Below are positions 16,315-24,787 of a DNA stretch of 49,324 nucleotides, one piece after another (the first letter of the stretch is position 1; every line of letters begins with the position of its first letter). A program made the position numbers and the translations under genes. The DNA is from Micrococcales bacterium (GTDB taxonomy: Bacteria; Actinomycetota; Actinomycetes; Actinomycetales; Cellulomonadaceae), in assembly GCA_014763765.1 (NCBI GenBank), contig JACXUT010000004.1, positions 1-49,324 of the forward strand. Reading direction: 5' to 3'. A model generated the notes under the pieces. The model saw nothing but the letters and a program-made list of their open reading frames with translations. It was not told where the DNA came from and did no database searches.

Positions 16315-17442
16315 ATGGAGTCCGGTGGCGCCGAGCCGCAGCGCGCCGCGACGCAGGGCGTCGTCGAGCAGGGCGCCGCGACGCAGGGCGGGCAGGTCGG
16401 GCGAGGCCGCGGCGGCAAGCCGCGCCGCCCGGGCATCCTCGACGTCGCCCAGCGCGCGGGCGTGTCCCACCAGACCGTCTCGCGCGTCCTCAACGACCAC
16501 CCCAACGTCAGCGACCGCACGCGCGCGAAGGTCGAGGCCGCGATCAGCGAGCTGGGCTACCGCCGCAACTCCGTCGCCCGCGCCCTGGTCACGCGGCGCA
16601 CCGGGTCGATCGGCGTGGTCACGGAGGACTCGCCGCTGCATGGCCCGACCATGACGCTGATCGCCGTCGAGAACGCGGCCCGCAGCTCCGGCATGTACGT
16701 CTCCGTCGCCACGGTGACGCAGTGGGACGTGGCGTCGGTACGGGGCGCGCTCGGGCACTTCCTGGAGCAGGGCGTGGACGGAGCCGTGGTCATCGCGTCG
16801 CACGACGAGGCGGTGCACGCCGTGCAGGGCTTCGCGGACGAGCAGCTCCCCGTGGTCATGCTGGGGCCGTCCGACCTGGGGCCGGGCGTGTACACGGCCG
16901 CCGTGAACCAGTACGCCGGCGGCCGGATGGCGGCCCAGCATCTGCTGGACCTGGGCCACACGGACATCCTGCACGTCACCGGCCCCGAGTCCTGGCTGGA
17001 CGCCCGCTCCCGGTCCCGGGGCTGGCGGGACGCGATGCGGCAGGCGGGCGTGACGCCGCGCGAGCCGGTGCCGGGGGACTGGCGCGCGAGCACCGGCTAC
17101 CGGATCGGCCAGGAGCTGGTGGAGAAGTGGCGCGCGGGGGCGGAGGAGCTGCCCACGGGCGTCTTCGCCGCGAACGACCAGCTCGCGCTCGGTCTGCTGC
17201 ACGCCTTCGCGGAGGCCGGGGTGCGGGTGCCGGCCGACGTCTCGGTCATCGGGTTCGACGACGTGGAGGGCTCGGCGCACTTCTTCCCGCCGCTGACCAC
17301 CGTCACGCCCGACTTCGCCGAGCTGGGCCGGCGCTGCCTCGAGCAGATGGTCGCGGCCATCCAGGGTGCCCCGGCGGTGGACGGCAGCGTGGGCGCGTCC
17401 GTGCGCGTCCGGGCCAGCACGGCCGCCCCGCGACGGGGCTAG
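16315..17442 (+). CDS. LacI family transcriptional regulator of the sugar ABC operon
   Basis: 375 residues. After a ~38-residue Gln/Gly/Arg-rich lead comes the LacI helix-turn-helix (ILDVAQRAGVSHQTVSRVLND, then VSDRTRAKVEAAISELGYRRN). A periplasmic-binding-like effector domain follows (RTGSIGVVT, GVDGAVVIAS, PTGVFAANDQLALGLL, ADVSVIGFDD). ATG 16315 has GAGAGG upstream; an earlier in-frame GTG at 16279 is less likely. The lead contains a duplicated ATQG segment encoded by an 18-base direct repeat. It precedes ytfQRT-yjfF in the same direction. The mirror-image operators at 17450-17496 indicate that it represses that operon until a sugar binds. Confidence 0.92.
   Translation: MESGGAEPQRAATQGVVEQGAATQGGQVGRGRGGKPRRPGILDVAQRAGVSHQTVSRVLNDHPNVSDRTRAKVEAAISELGYRRNSVARALVTRRTGSIGVVTEDSPLHGPTMTLIAVENAARSSGMYVSVATVTQWDVASVRGALGHFLEQGVDGAVVIASHDEAVHAVQGFADEQLPVVMLGPSDLGPGVYTAAVNQYAGGRMAAQHLLDLGHTDILHVTGPESWLDARSRSRGWRDAMRQAGVTPREPVPGDWRASTGYRIGQELVEKWRAGAEELPTGVFAANDQLALGLLHAFAEAGVRVPADVSVIGFDDVEGSAHFFPPLTTVTPDFAELGRRCLEQMVAAIQGAPAVDGSVGASVRVRASTAAPRRG
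16343..16390. repeat. 18-base direct repeat inside the LacI gene lead
   Basis: The same 18 bases (GCGCCGCGACGCAGGGCG) occur at 16343-16360 and 16373-16390, 30 bases apart and therefore in frame. They encode the repeated AATQG in the poorly conserved N-terminal extension. Confidence 0.8.
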
Positions 17443-17449
17443 TTACCGG

Positions 17450-17496
17450 ATTGTGATCGTTCACTCTTGACCCTCGCAGTTGTGAACGATCACAAT
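17450..17496. promoter_or_regulatory. ytfQ promoter enclosed by two mirror-image LacI operators
   Basis: ATTGTGATCGTTCAC (17450-17464) and its exact reverse complement GTGAACGATCACAAT (17482-17496) flank a promoter: TTGACC (17467-17472), 18-base spacer, CACAAT (17491-17496). Each site is also an imperfect palindrome around a central CG, typical of LacI/GalR operators. Centres are 29 bases apart. The downstream copy covers the -10 box, so binding should block initiation. Confidence 0.75.
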
Positions 17497-17542
17497 TTCG
17501 GAGCCGACACTGCCGTCGGCCCACGTGCTCAAGGAGGAGTTC

Positions 17543-18517
17543 ATGTTCGGACGTCAGTCCCGGCGGGCCGCAGTCGGCGCCGTCTCCCTCGTGGCCGTCC
17601 TCGGCCTCGCCGCATGCGGCTCCAGCTCCGACAGCGGCAGCGGCGGCGGTGAGGACGGCGACCTCATCCGCGTCGGCTTCTCGCAGCTCGGCGCCGAGAG
17701 CGGGTGGCGCACCGCCAACACCGAGTCGGTCAAGGCCAGCCTCACCGAGGACGCCGGCTTCGACCTCAACTTCGTCGACGCCCAGCAGAAGCAGGAGAAC
17801 CAGATCAAGGCCCTGCGCGACTTCGTCGCCCAGGACGTCGACGTCATCGCGTTCTCGCCGGTCATCGAGACCGGGTGGGACGAGGTGCTCCAGGAGATCA
17901 AGGACTCCGGCATCCCGGTCGTGCTCGTCGACCGCACCGTCGACACCACCGTCGAGGACCCGTACGTGACGTGGATCGGCGCCGACTTCAAGCAGGAGGG
18001 CACCACGGCGGGCGAGTGGGTCAAGGAGAACGCCCCGGACGCCAAGATCTTCGAGCTCCAGGGCACGCTCGGGTCCGGCGCGCAGGTCGACCGCGAGGAG
18101 GGCTTCGACGCCGTCGTCGGCGACCAGGTCATCGGCAAGGCCAGCGGCAACTTCACGCGCGCCGAGGGCAAGACGGCCGTCGAGGCGGCGCTGCAGGCCT
18201 ACCCCGAGATGACGATGATCTTCACGCACAACGACGACATGGGCCTCGGCGCCATCGAGGCCATCGAGGCCGCCGGCAAGGTGCCGGGCGAGGACATCCA
18301 GATCGTGTCCGTCGACGGCGTGCGCGACGGCCTCCAGGCGCTCGTCGACAAGAAGTTCAACTACGTCGTCGAGTGCAACCCGGTGTTCGGCGACCAGCTC
18401 GCCGAGCTCATCACCCAGGTCGCGAACGGCGAGGACGTGCCGAAGGAGACCATCGTGGTCGACCAGGCGTTCGATCAGACCATCACCCAGGCCGACGTCG
18501 ACGCCCGCGCCTACTGA
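17543..18517 (+). CDS. ytfQ: Sugar ABC transporter substrate-binding lipoprotein (YtfQ-like)
   Basis: 324 residues. A lipoprotein signal peptide ends in LGLAAC with Cys25 as the lipid anchor. The mature domain is a type-I periplasmic-binding fold (peripla_BP_4). It shares near-identical blocks with the E. coli galactofuranose-binding YtfQ, from memory: VGFSQLGAESGWR, QQKQENQIKALRDFVAQ, PVIETGWDEVL, VDRTVD, ELQGT, THNDDMGLGAIEAI, SVDG. It should capture a furanose-form sugar such as galactofuranose; the exact ligand is inference. ATG 17543 has a near-perfect AAGGAGG site. It is the first gene of ytfQRT-yjfF, followed by a hairpin that may favour its mRNA over the downstream genes. Confidence 0.92.
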   Translation: MFGRQSRRAAVGAVSLVAVLGLAACGSSSDSGSGGGEDGDLIRVGFSQLGAESGWRTANTESVKASLTEDAGFDLNFVDAQQKQENQIKALRDFVAQDVDVIAFSPVIETGWDEVLQEIKDSGIPVVLVDRTVDTTVEDPYVTWIGADFKQEGTTAGEWVKENAPDAKIFELQGTLGSGAQVDREEGFDAVVGDQVIGKASGNFTRAEGKTAVEAALQAYPEMTMIFTHNDDMGLGAIEAIEAAGKVPGEDIQIVSVDGVRDGLQALVDKKFNYVVECNPVFGDQLAELITQVANGEDVPKETIVVDQAFDQTITQADVDARAY

Positions 18518-18523
18518 GCCAGG

Positions 18524-18557
18524 CGGGCGGGGTGGGTTCCCGGCCCCACCCCGCCCG
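18524..18557 (+). terminator. Intercistronic hairpin between binding protein and ATPase genes
   Basis: GGGCGGGGTGGG (18525-18536) pairs perfectly with CCCACCCCGCCC (18545-18556) over an eight-base loop, with one further C-G pair at the base. It starts six bases after the ytfQ stop. In binding-protein operons such hairpins stabilise the upstream message or attenuate read-through, giving excess binding protein. Confidence 0.7.
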
Positions 18558-18586
18558 TCCGACAGCCGGGACCAGGAAGGACGCCG

Positions 18587-20137
18587 ATGTCCGCAGCGAC
18601 GCACGCCGACGAGCGTGCGGTGGTCCGCATGACCGGCATCACCATCACGTTCCCGGGGGTCAAGGCCCTCGACGGGGTCGACCTGATCCTGCGGGCGGGC
18701 GAGGTGCACGCCCTCATGGGCGAGAACGGGGCGGGGAAGTCGACCCTCATCAAGGCGCTCACCGGGGTGTACCGGGTGGACTCCGGGGGCATCGAGGTCG
18801 AGGGCGAGGAGTTCGTCTTCGACGGCCCGGACGAGGCGCAGCGCGCCGGCATCAGCACGGTGTACCAGGAGGTCAACCTCTGCACGAACCTCACCGTGGC
18901 GGAGAACGTGATGCTCGGCCACGAGGTCCGGCGCGGCCCGTTCATCGACTGGCGGGCCACCCGGCGCGCCGCGCGCGAGGCGCTGCAGCGGCTGAACCTC
19001 GACATCGACCCGCGCTCGCAGCTCTCGAGCCACAGCATCGCCGTCCAGCAGCTGTGCGCCATCGCCCGTGCGCTCGTCGTCGACGCCCGGGTGCTCATCC
19101 TCGACGAGCCGACGTCGTCGCTCGACAAGGCCGAGGTCGCGGAGCTGTTCCGCGTCATCGGGCGGCTGCGGGAGTCCGGCGTCGCGATCCTGTTCGTCTC
19201 GCACTTCCTGGAGCAGGTCTACGCGATCTCCGACCGCATGACCGTCCTGCGCAACGGCCGGTTCGTGGGGGAGTTCCGCACCGCCGAGCTCAGCCGGCGC
19301 GACCTGATCTCGCACATGATCGGGCGCGCGGAGGAGGACCTCGCCGGGATCGAGGAGCGGGCCCGCGACGCCGTCACCGAGCACTCCGGGCAGGAGACCC
19401 CGCTGCTGCGGGGCGTCGGCCTCGGCTCGAAGGGCGGCGTCGAGCCGTTCGACCTCAGCCTGTACCCCGGGGAGATCGTCGGGCTCGCCGGGCTGCTCGG
19501 CTCCGGGCGCACCGAGGCCGCGCGCCTGCTCACCGGCGCCGACCGGCCCGACCACGGCGAGATCGCCGTGCAGGGCGTGCCCACCCGCCTCGCGACACCC
19601 CTCGCCGCGCTCCAGCAGGGCATCGCCCTGTCGAGCGAGGACCGCAAGAAGGAGGGGATCATCGGCGACCTGACGGTGCGGGAGAACATCGCCCTCGCGC
19701 TCCAGGCCCGCCGCGGCACGCTCCGGCGGCTGCCCCGGCGCCAGCTCGACGAGCTGGTCCAGAAGTACATCGTCGCGCTCAACATCAACCCGCCGAACCC
19801 GAACGCGCTCATCAAGAACCTGTCGGGCGGCAACCAGCAGAAGGTGCTGCTCGCCCGGTGGCTGGCGACGTCGCCTCGGCTGCTGGTCCTCGACGAGCCG
19901 ACGCGCGGCATCGACATCGGGGCGAAGGCCGAGATCCAGCGCCTCGTCACCGAGCTCGCGGCCGACGGCATGTCCGTGCTGTTCATCTCCTCCGAGCTCG
20001 AGGAGGTGCTGCGCCTCAGCCAGCGGATCGTCGTGATGCGCGACCGGCAGAAGGTCACCGAGCTCGAGAACGACGGGACCCTGACCACCGAGGACGTCCT
20101 GGAGACCATCGCGACCACCGGGGAGAAGGCCTCATGA
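18587..20137 (+). CDS. ytfR: Sugar ABC transporter ATPase, two ABC domains (YtfR-like)
   Basis: 516 residues, two fused nucleotide-binding domains as in RbsA/MglA/YtfR. Domain 1 (~12-245): GENGAGKST, VLILDEPTSSLD, with a weak signature (HSIAVQQL). Domain 2 (~265-510): degenerate P-loop GLLGSGRTEAARLL, signature LSGGNQQKV, and LLVLDEPTRGID. Such asymmetry is normal for the family. It energises the two permeases for sugar import. ATG 18587 has AGGAAGG upstream; its end overlaps the first permease gene by ATGA. Confidence 0.93.
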   Translation: MSAATHADERAVVRMTGITITFPGVKALDGVDLILRAGEVHALMGENGAGKSTLIKALTGVYRVDSGGIEVEGEEFVFDGPDEAQRAGISTVYQEVNLCTNLTVAENVMLGHEVRRGPFIDWRATRRAAREALQRLNLDIDPRSQLSSHSIAVQQLCAIARALVVDARVLILDEPTSSLDKAEVAELFRVIGRLRESGVAILFVSHFLEQVYAISDRMTVLRNGRFVGEFRTAELSRRDLISHMIGRAEEDLAGIEERARDAVTEHSGQETPLLRGVGLGSKGGVEPFDLSLYPGEIVGLAGLLGSGRTEAARLLTGADRPDHGEIAVQGVPTRLATPLAALQQGIALSSEDRKKEGIIGDLTVRENIALALQARRGTLRRLPRRQLDELVQKYIVALNINPPNPNALIKNLSGGNQQKVLLARWLATSPRLLVLDEPTRGIDIGAKAEIQRLVTELAADGMSVLFISSELEEVLRLSQRIVVMRDRQKVTELENDGTLTTEDVLETIATTGEKAS

Positions 20138-21219
20138 GCACGCCCACCGCCACCCCGCCCCCCACCCGGGGCCTGAGCGTGCAGGCGCTGCGCCGGGTGA
20201 CCGACCACGGCATCTTCTGGCCGGTCGTCGCGCTGCTCGTCCTGCTGCTCGCGTGCGGGCTCAAGAGCCCCGGGTTCCTCGACGTCACGCTGCGCGACGG
20301 GCACCTGTTCGGCCAGCTCATCGACCTGCTGCGCAACAGCGCGACCCCGCTGCTGCTCGCGCTCGGCATGTGCCTCGTCATCGCGACCGGCGGCATCGAC
20401 CTGTCCGTCGGCGCCGTGATGGCGATCGCGCTCGCGGTGTCGCTCACGTACCTCGACGGGTCGCCCGACCCGGGGTCCGCCGCCACCGTCGCGGTCGCGG
20501 TCGCCCTGGGCCTCGTGGTCGGCGTCGTCGTGGGGGCGTTCAACGGGTTCATGGTCGCGGCGCTCGGCATCCAGCCGTTCATCGCGACGATGATCCTCAT
20601 GGTCGCCGGGCGCGGCATCGCCATGCTCATCACGCAGGGGCAGATCACGACGGTCACGAGCCCGCCGTTCAAGTCCATCGGCTCCGGCTTCGTGCTCGGC
20701 GTCCCGACCCCGGTCGTCATCGCCGCCGTCGTGTTCGTCCTCGTCACGCTGCTGGTCCGGCGCACCGCGCTGGGCATGTTCCTCGAGTCGATCGGCATCA
20801 ACGGGGAGGCCAGCCGGCTCGCCGGCGTCCGGGCCCGCACCACCACGTGGAGCGTCTACGTCATCGCGGGCGTCCTGGCCGCGCTCGCCGGGCTGGTCTA
20901 CGGCGCCCCGACGATGGCCGCCGACGCCAACAACATCGGCCTGCTCAAGGAGCTCGACGCGATCATGGTCGTCGTCCTCGGCGGCACCAAGCTCGACGGC
21001 GGGCGGTTCAACCTCGGCGGGCTCATCGCCGGCGCGCTGCTGCTGTCGACGCTCGAGCGCGCCGTCATCATCTTCGAGCTCCCGTCGCAGACGACCCCGC
21101 TGTTCAAGGCCGTCGTGCTCATCGCCGTGTGCGTCGCGGCGTCGCCGTTCCTGCGTTCCCGGCTCGACGCCCGCCGGCTGCGGGCCGCGCAGCCCCGACC
21201 CGTGGAGGTCGTGCGATGA
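20134..21219 (+). CDS. ytfT: Sugar ABC transporter permease 1 (YtfT-like)
   Basis: 361 residues, a BPD_transp_2 family permease with ~9-10 helices. Characteristic stretches are LLLALGMCLVIATGGIDLSVGAVMAIA, GAFNGFMVAALGIQPFIATMI, and GGTKLDGGRFNLGGLIAGALLLSTLERA. It forms the membrane channel with the next gene's product. The start ATG overlaps the ATPase stop (ATGA), and its own end overlaps yjfF (ATGA), so the three are tightly coupled. Confidence 0.92.
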   Translation: MSTPTATPPPTRGLSVQALRRVTDHGIFWPVVALLVLLLACGLKSPGFLDVTLRDGHLFGQLIDLLRNSATPLLLALGMCLVIATGGIDLSVGAVMAIALAVSLTYLDGSPDPGSAATVAVAVALGLVVGVVVGAFNGFMVAALGIQPFIATMILMVAGRGIAMLITQGQITTVTSPPFKSIGSGFVLGVPTPVVIAAVVFVLVTLLVRRTALGMFLESIGINGEASRLAGVRARTTTWSVYVIAGVLAALAGLVYGAPTMAADANNIGLLKELDAIMVVVLGGTKLDGGRFNLGGLIAGALLLSTLERAVIIFELPSQTTPLFKAVVLIAVCVAASPFLRSRLDARRLRAAQPRPVEVVR

Positions 21220-22268
21220 CCGGCCAGCTCACCCAGGCGCCCGCCCCCGCGCCCGCCACGCCCGCGCGCCGGCCCTGGTGGCGCGCGCTCGGGAACCTCG
21301 ACCGCCGCTTCCTTCCGGTGCTCGGCACGCTGCTCACCCTGGCGCTCATGCTCGGCGTCGGGCAGAGCCGCTACAGCACCTCCCGGTCCGACTTCATCAG
21401 CATGAAGCTGTTCTCCAACCTCATGGTGGACAACTCCTACCTGCTGGTCCTCGCGGTCGGCATGACGTTCGTGATCCTCACCGGCGGCATCGACCTGTCC
21501 GTCGGAGCCGTCGTCGCCCTCGTCGGCCTCGCCGTGGCCCGGCTGTTCCAGGTCGGGCTGCCGCTGCCCGTCGTGCTCGTCGTCGGCGTGCTCATCGGCA
21601 CCGCCTGCGGCCTGCTCATCGGCGTGCTCGTCCAGGTGTTCGACATCCAACCGTTCATCGCCTCGCTCGCCGTCATGTTCCTGGCACGCGGGCTCGCGAA
21701 CGTCGTCAGCACCAACTCCCTCGCCATCAAGGACGAGGGGTTCGCGAGCCTCGCGTCCTGGAGCATCACGTTCGGCGAGGGCCGCTCGCTGTGGCGCATC
21801 AACGCGAGCATGCTCATCGCGGTCGCCGTGCTGCTCGTCGCGGTCTACCTGCTGCACTACACGCGGTTCGGCCGCTCCGTGTACGGCCTCGGGTCCAGCG
21901 ACCGCGGCGTCGCCGTCAGCCTCATGGGCCTGCGCCCCGCCCGCACCCGCATCTGGGTGTACGTCATCAGCGGCACCTGCGCCGGCATCGCCGGCATCCT
22001 CTTCGCGCTCTACACCAAGTCCGGCTACAACCTCACGGGCATCGGCATGGAGCTCGACGCGATCGCCGCGGTCGTCATCGGCGGCACCCTGCTGTCCGGC
22101 GGCGTCGGGTTCGTGCTCGGCACCGGCGCGGGCGTCCTCGTGTACGGCCTCATCCAGGTGCTCATCGCCCGCGAGGGCCTCGACTCCTGGTGGACCCGGG
22201 TGTTCATCGGGGCGGTGCTGCTGGCGTTCGTGATCCTCCAGCGGGTGATCGTGACGCGGCGGCGGTAG
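21216..22268 (+). CDS. yjfF: Sugar ABC transporter permease 2 (YjfF-like)
   Basis: 350 residues, the second BPD_transp_2 permease. It has FVILTGGIDLSVGAVVALVG, FDIQPFIASLAVMFLARGLANVVS, and GIGMELDAIAAVVIGGTLLSGGVGFVLGTGAGVLVYG. The pairing with 20134 in the order binding protein, ATPase, permease, permease matches ytfQRT-yjfF. The C-terminal third (from 21928) is duplicated as a decayed copy at 23042-23352. A strong hairpin terminator follows at 22281. Confidence 0.92.
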   Translation: MTGQLTQAPAPAPATPARRPWWRALGNLDRRFLPVLGTLLTLALMLGVGQSRYSTSRSDFISMKLFSNLMVDNSYLLVLAVGMTFVILTGGIDLSVGAVVALVGLAVARLFQVGLPLPVVLVVGVLIGTACGLLIGVLVQVFDIQPFIASLAVMFLARGLANVVSTNSLAIKDEGFASLASWSITFGEGRSLWRINASMLIAVAVLLVAVYLLHYTRFGRSVYGLGSSDRGVAVSLMGLRPARTRIWVYVISGTCAGIAGILFALYTKSGYNLTGIGMELDAIAAVVIGGTLLSGGVGFVLGTGAGVLVYGLIQVLIAREGLDSWWTRVFIGAVLLAFVILQRVIVTRRR

Positions 22269-22280
22269 GGGGCGTCGGGC

Positions 22281-22322
22281 GGGTGCGCGTCGCCGAGCGC
22301 AGGGGGCCGGCGACGCGCACCC
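22281..22322 (+). terminator. Terminator of the sugar transport operon
   Basis: GGGTGCGCGTCGCC (22281-22294) and GGCGACGCGCACCC (22309-22322) make a perfect 14-base stem with a 14-base loop, 12 bases after the yjfF stop. Confidence 0.75.
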
Positions 22323-22444
22323 GTCCGCACCCGTCCCGAACGGCCCGGTGACCGCGCCGTCCGGGTGACGCGGACCGGTTTCCCGCACGCTGCTGATCGC
22401 CCGCCCCTAGGTTCCTCCGCAGGCGGCTCATCCTGGAGGAACCT

Positions 22445-22960
22445 GTGGCGCCCTGGGGTGTTTCCGGCGTCGGCAGGCGGCGCGAGCACCAGATCTGGCC
22501 CTGGTTGACCGGCGGGGTCCTCGTCGCGGTCGTGGTCCTGCTCGCGGCCCTCGCCTGGACGGCGCTGCACGGGGGGCCGTCACCGCACCTGGCGACGCTG
22601 GAGCGGGAGCCGATGCTCGACGCACCCGTCCCCGCCACGATGCTCGGCCAGGTGTCGCAGGAGTCGTCCTGGGGTCTGGGTCTCGGGCCGGACAGCGTCG
22701 CGCGCATCGTGAAGGTGTACGAGGTGGACCTCACCCCGCAGGAGGCGCTGGACGCGTGGCGGCTGGGGTACGAGGACCACTGCGGTCCGCCCGATCGCGA
22801 AGAGAGCGCGGTGGTGCCGATGCTCGCCTGGTTCCCGGACGAGATGATCGTCACCGTTCGGGCCTCGGACGAGGTCGAGGACGCGGCCGCGCGTGCCGTG
22901 GTGCGTCAGCCGACCGCGGGGCTCACGGTGGTCACTGTCGCGGTCAGCGGCGCGGGCTGA
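22445..22960 (+). CDS. Hypothetical single-pass membrane protein
   Basis: 171 residues: short basic N-terminus (RRREHQ), one transmembrane helix (~19-41), then a ~130-residue domain likely outside the membrane. No family is recognised. GTG 22445 follows a CTGGAGGAACCT ribosome-binding site, and a TAGGTT -10-like box lies at 22408-22413. Codon use is somewhat less G/C-biased than in neighbouring operons, and it is bracketed by yjfF and its broken copy, so it may be a recent arrival. Confidence 0.65.
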   Translation: MAPWGVSGVGRRREHQIWPWLTGGVLVAVVVLLAALAWTALHGGPSPHLATLEREPMLDAPVPATMLGQVSQESSWGLGLGPDSVARIVKVYEVDLTPQEALDAWRLGYEDHCGPPDREESAVVPMLAWFPDEMIVTVRASDEVEDAAARAVVRQPTAGLTVVTVAVSGAG

Positions 22961-23041
22961 CGTCCCGGCCACCGCTGCCCGCAGGCGACACCGTGCGTCC
23001 GGGGAGCACGACCTTCACGGTCCCGTGCTGTGATCCCGTGT

Positions 23042-23352
23042 GCCTGCGCCCCGCTCGCGCCCGTATCTGGGTGTTCAGCGGCACCTGCGCCGGCATCCTC
23101 TTTGCGCTCTGCACCACGTCCGGCTACGACCTCACGGGCATCGGCATGGAGCTCGACGCGATCGCCGCAGCCGTCATCGGCGGCACCCTGCTGTCCGGCG
23201 AGGTCGGGTTCGTGCTCGGCACCGGCGCGGGGCGTCCTCGTGTACGGCCTCATCCAGGTGCTCATCGCCCGCGAGGGGCTCGATTCCGTGCCAATCGGGG
23301 CGGTGCTGCTGGCGTTCGTGATCCTCCAGCGGGTGATCGTGACGCGGCGGCG
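23042..23352 (+). pseudogene. Decayed partial duplicate of the yjfF 3' end
   Basis: 311 bases match yjfF 21928-22264 (337 bases) in the same orientation at roughly 95% over aligned bases. Differences I can trace are about a dozen substitutions, deletions of 6, 9 and about 12 bases, and one inserted G (GCGGGG near 23228-23233) that shifts the frame. 6+9+12-1 accounts exactly for the 26-base length difference. It encodes the last ~110 residues only, has no start codon or ribosome-binding site, and its flanks are unrelated to yjfF. It lies 774 bases downstream of the intact gene, with gene 22445 between. Confidence 0.85.
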
Positions 23353-23376
23353 TGCCTGCCCTGCCCTGCCGGGTCG

Positions 23377-24207
23377 TTACGGCCGGACCAGACGGTCGGG
23401 CTTGGGGTCGTCGATCGCGGGGAAGCCGTAGTGACGCAGCCACTCGTCCAGCTCGTCGCGTCTCGGGACTCCTCGCTGTCGCAGGATGTCGGGGACCTGC
23501 CGCAACCACGCGCGGACTGCTCCGGCGCGCGTGCTGCGTGCGGGTCGTCGGCTCCGCCGCCGCGGGCTCCGGTCCAGGACCCACGCCAGCAGCCGGCGGC
23601 CGCCGAACGAGAAGGGCGGGCGGGCGACCTCGGTCGCGACCGCGAACTGGAACTCGTCGACGAGCACGGTCATCAACCGCACGGTGGCGGCTCTCCGCGT
23701 CTGCTCGGACATGATCGTCACCGGCGGGCGCACGCCGAGCGGGCACGCCGGGCACCTCCGGGCCCCAGGATGAGGGTGCTCGACCTCGAACCACCACCAC
23801 GGCAGGTGCTCGCGCGGCTCGTCCGGATGCGTGGCGTGGTGCCGCATCTGCCAGCTGGTGCGCAGGACCACGGCGCTGAGCAGACGCACTTGGCGGGACC
23901 GTGTCGACAGGGCGACGGCTGAGGCCGCCACCCTGACCTGCTCGTGCAGAGCCCGGAGCTCGGAGGCGGTCCGGGCGCGCTTCCTCCCGGCGCGGAAGAG
24001 AGCGACCGGGCCCGTCATGGGCTCGGCGGCGGAGACGGCGGACGCGACGCGGATCGCGGCCTCGCTCAGCTGCACGCTGGCCTCATTCAGCTGCTCGTAG
24101 CGCTGCGACGCGCGCGAGGACCGCACACCCGCGGCGTAGACGACGATCGCGACCAGCGCGGCGAGGATGGCGCCGAACCACTGCTGGCTCGACAGGACGA
24201 GCTGCAT
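23377..24207 (-). CDS. Hypothetical membrane-anchored protein with CPACP motif
   Basis: 276 residues. One N-terminal transmembrane helix (~11-27) is followed by a long Ala/Arg/Glu helical stretch (~30-110, possible coiled coil). Next come WWWFEVEHPHP and CPACP with Cys152 and Cys155, then a basic C-terminal region (RSPRRRSRR...). I do not recognise a family; the Cys pair with nearby His could bind a metal, but this is a guess. ATG 24207 lacks a strong ribosome-binding site. Base composition is slightly less GC-rich than the core genes. It converges on the yjfF pseudogene and is divergent from the PH-domain gene. Confidence 0.6.
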   Translation of the reverse strand: MQLVLSSQQWFGAILAALVAIVVYAAGVRSSRASQRYEQLNEASVQLSEAAIRVASAVSAAEPMTGPVALFRAGRKRARTASELRALHEQVRVAASAVALSTRSRQVRLLSAVVLRTSWQMRHHATHPDEPREHLPWWWFEVEHPHPGARRCPACPLGVRPPVTIMSEQTRRAATVRLMTVLVDEFQFAVATEVARPPFSFGGRRLLAWVLDRSPRRRSRRPARSTRAGAVRAWLRQVPDILRQRGVPRRDELDEWLRHYGFPAIDDPKPDRLVRP

Positions 24208-24341
24208 GACGCGCCCCCGTGGGTCGGACCCGGTGCCGGTCGCCGGGCCGTCTGCGCGCAGGCTAGCGGCAGGCGGGCGGCGTTCCCTCCACCACTCGTT
24301 CAGCGGTTGGAGCGGGCAGGTCCCTGCGGCACGCTCGGCGG

Positions 24342-24716
24342 GTGATCGACTTCGCCAACGCCTCGTACGTCAAGCTCTCACCCCGCGACCCCTCCGACGC
24401 GCACAAGGAGGTCGCCGAGCTGCTGGTGCCCGGCGAGAGCATCGTCATGGCCTTCAAGGGCATGCGCGACTCGGTCACTCTGACCGACAAGCGGCTGATC
24501 GCCCTGAACGTGCAGGGGATGACGGGCAAGAAGCGCGACTGGTCCTCGCTGCCCTACAGCAAGATCCAGGCGTTCTCGGTCGAGTCGGCGGGGACGTTCG
24601 ACCTCGACTCGGAGCTCGAGCTGTGGTTCTCGGGGCTCGGACGCGTGAAGCTGGAGTTCGCCCGCGGGATCGACATCCGCGTCATCGGCCGGTTCATCGG
24701 CGAGCGGGTGCTCTAG
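24342..24716 (+). CDS. Bacterial PH-domain protein (PF08000/DUF1696 type)
   Basis: 124 residues, essentially one bacterial pleckstrin-homology-like domain. It follows the family pattern closely: MIDFANASYVKL, ELLVPGESIVMAFKGMRDSV, LTDKRLIALNVQGMTGKK, LPYSKIQAFSVESAGTFDLDSELELWFSGLG. Family members form oligomeric rings in structures; their cellular role is not settled. GTG 24342 gives the conserved N-terminus exactly; no strong ribosome-binding site is seen. Confidence 0.88.
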   Translation: MIDFANASYVKLSPRDPSDAHKEVAELLVPGESIVMAFKGMRDSVTLTDKRLIALNVQGMTGKKRDWSSLPYSKIQAFSVESAGTFDLDSELELWFSGLGRVKLEFARGIDIRVIGRFIGERVL

Positions 24717-24758
24717 GAGCTCCCACGCCGCTCGACCCCCGAGAAGCGGGAACGAGCG

Positions 24759-24787
24759 ACGCCCGCGACGGTTGGCGTCACGGGCGT
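24759..24787 (-). terminator. Hairpin downstream of tRNA-Arg
   Basis: ACGCCCG (24759-24765) pairs with CGGGCGT (24781-24787). It lies 23 bases beyond the 3' end of the tRNA on the minus strand, so it may end the tRNA transcript. Confidence 0.4.

Noticed and set aside
17554..18171. Minus-strand open frame inside ytfQ
   Set aside because: Antisense shadow; the plus strand encodes a full lipoprotein with a near-perfect match to YtfQ motifs.
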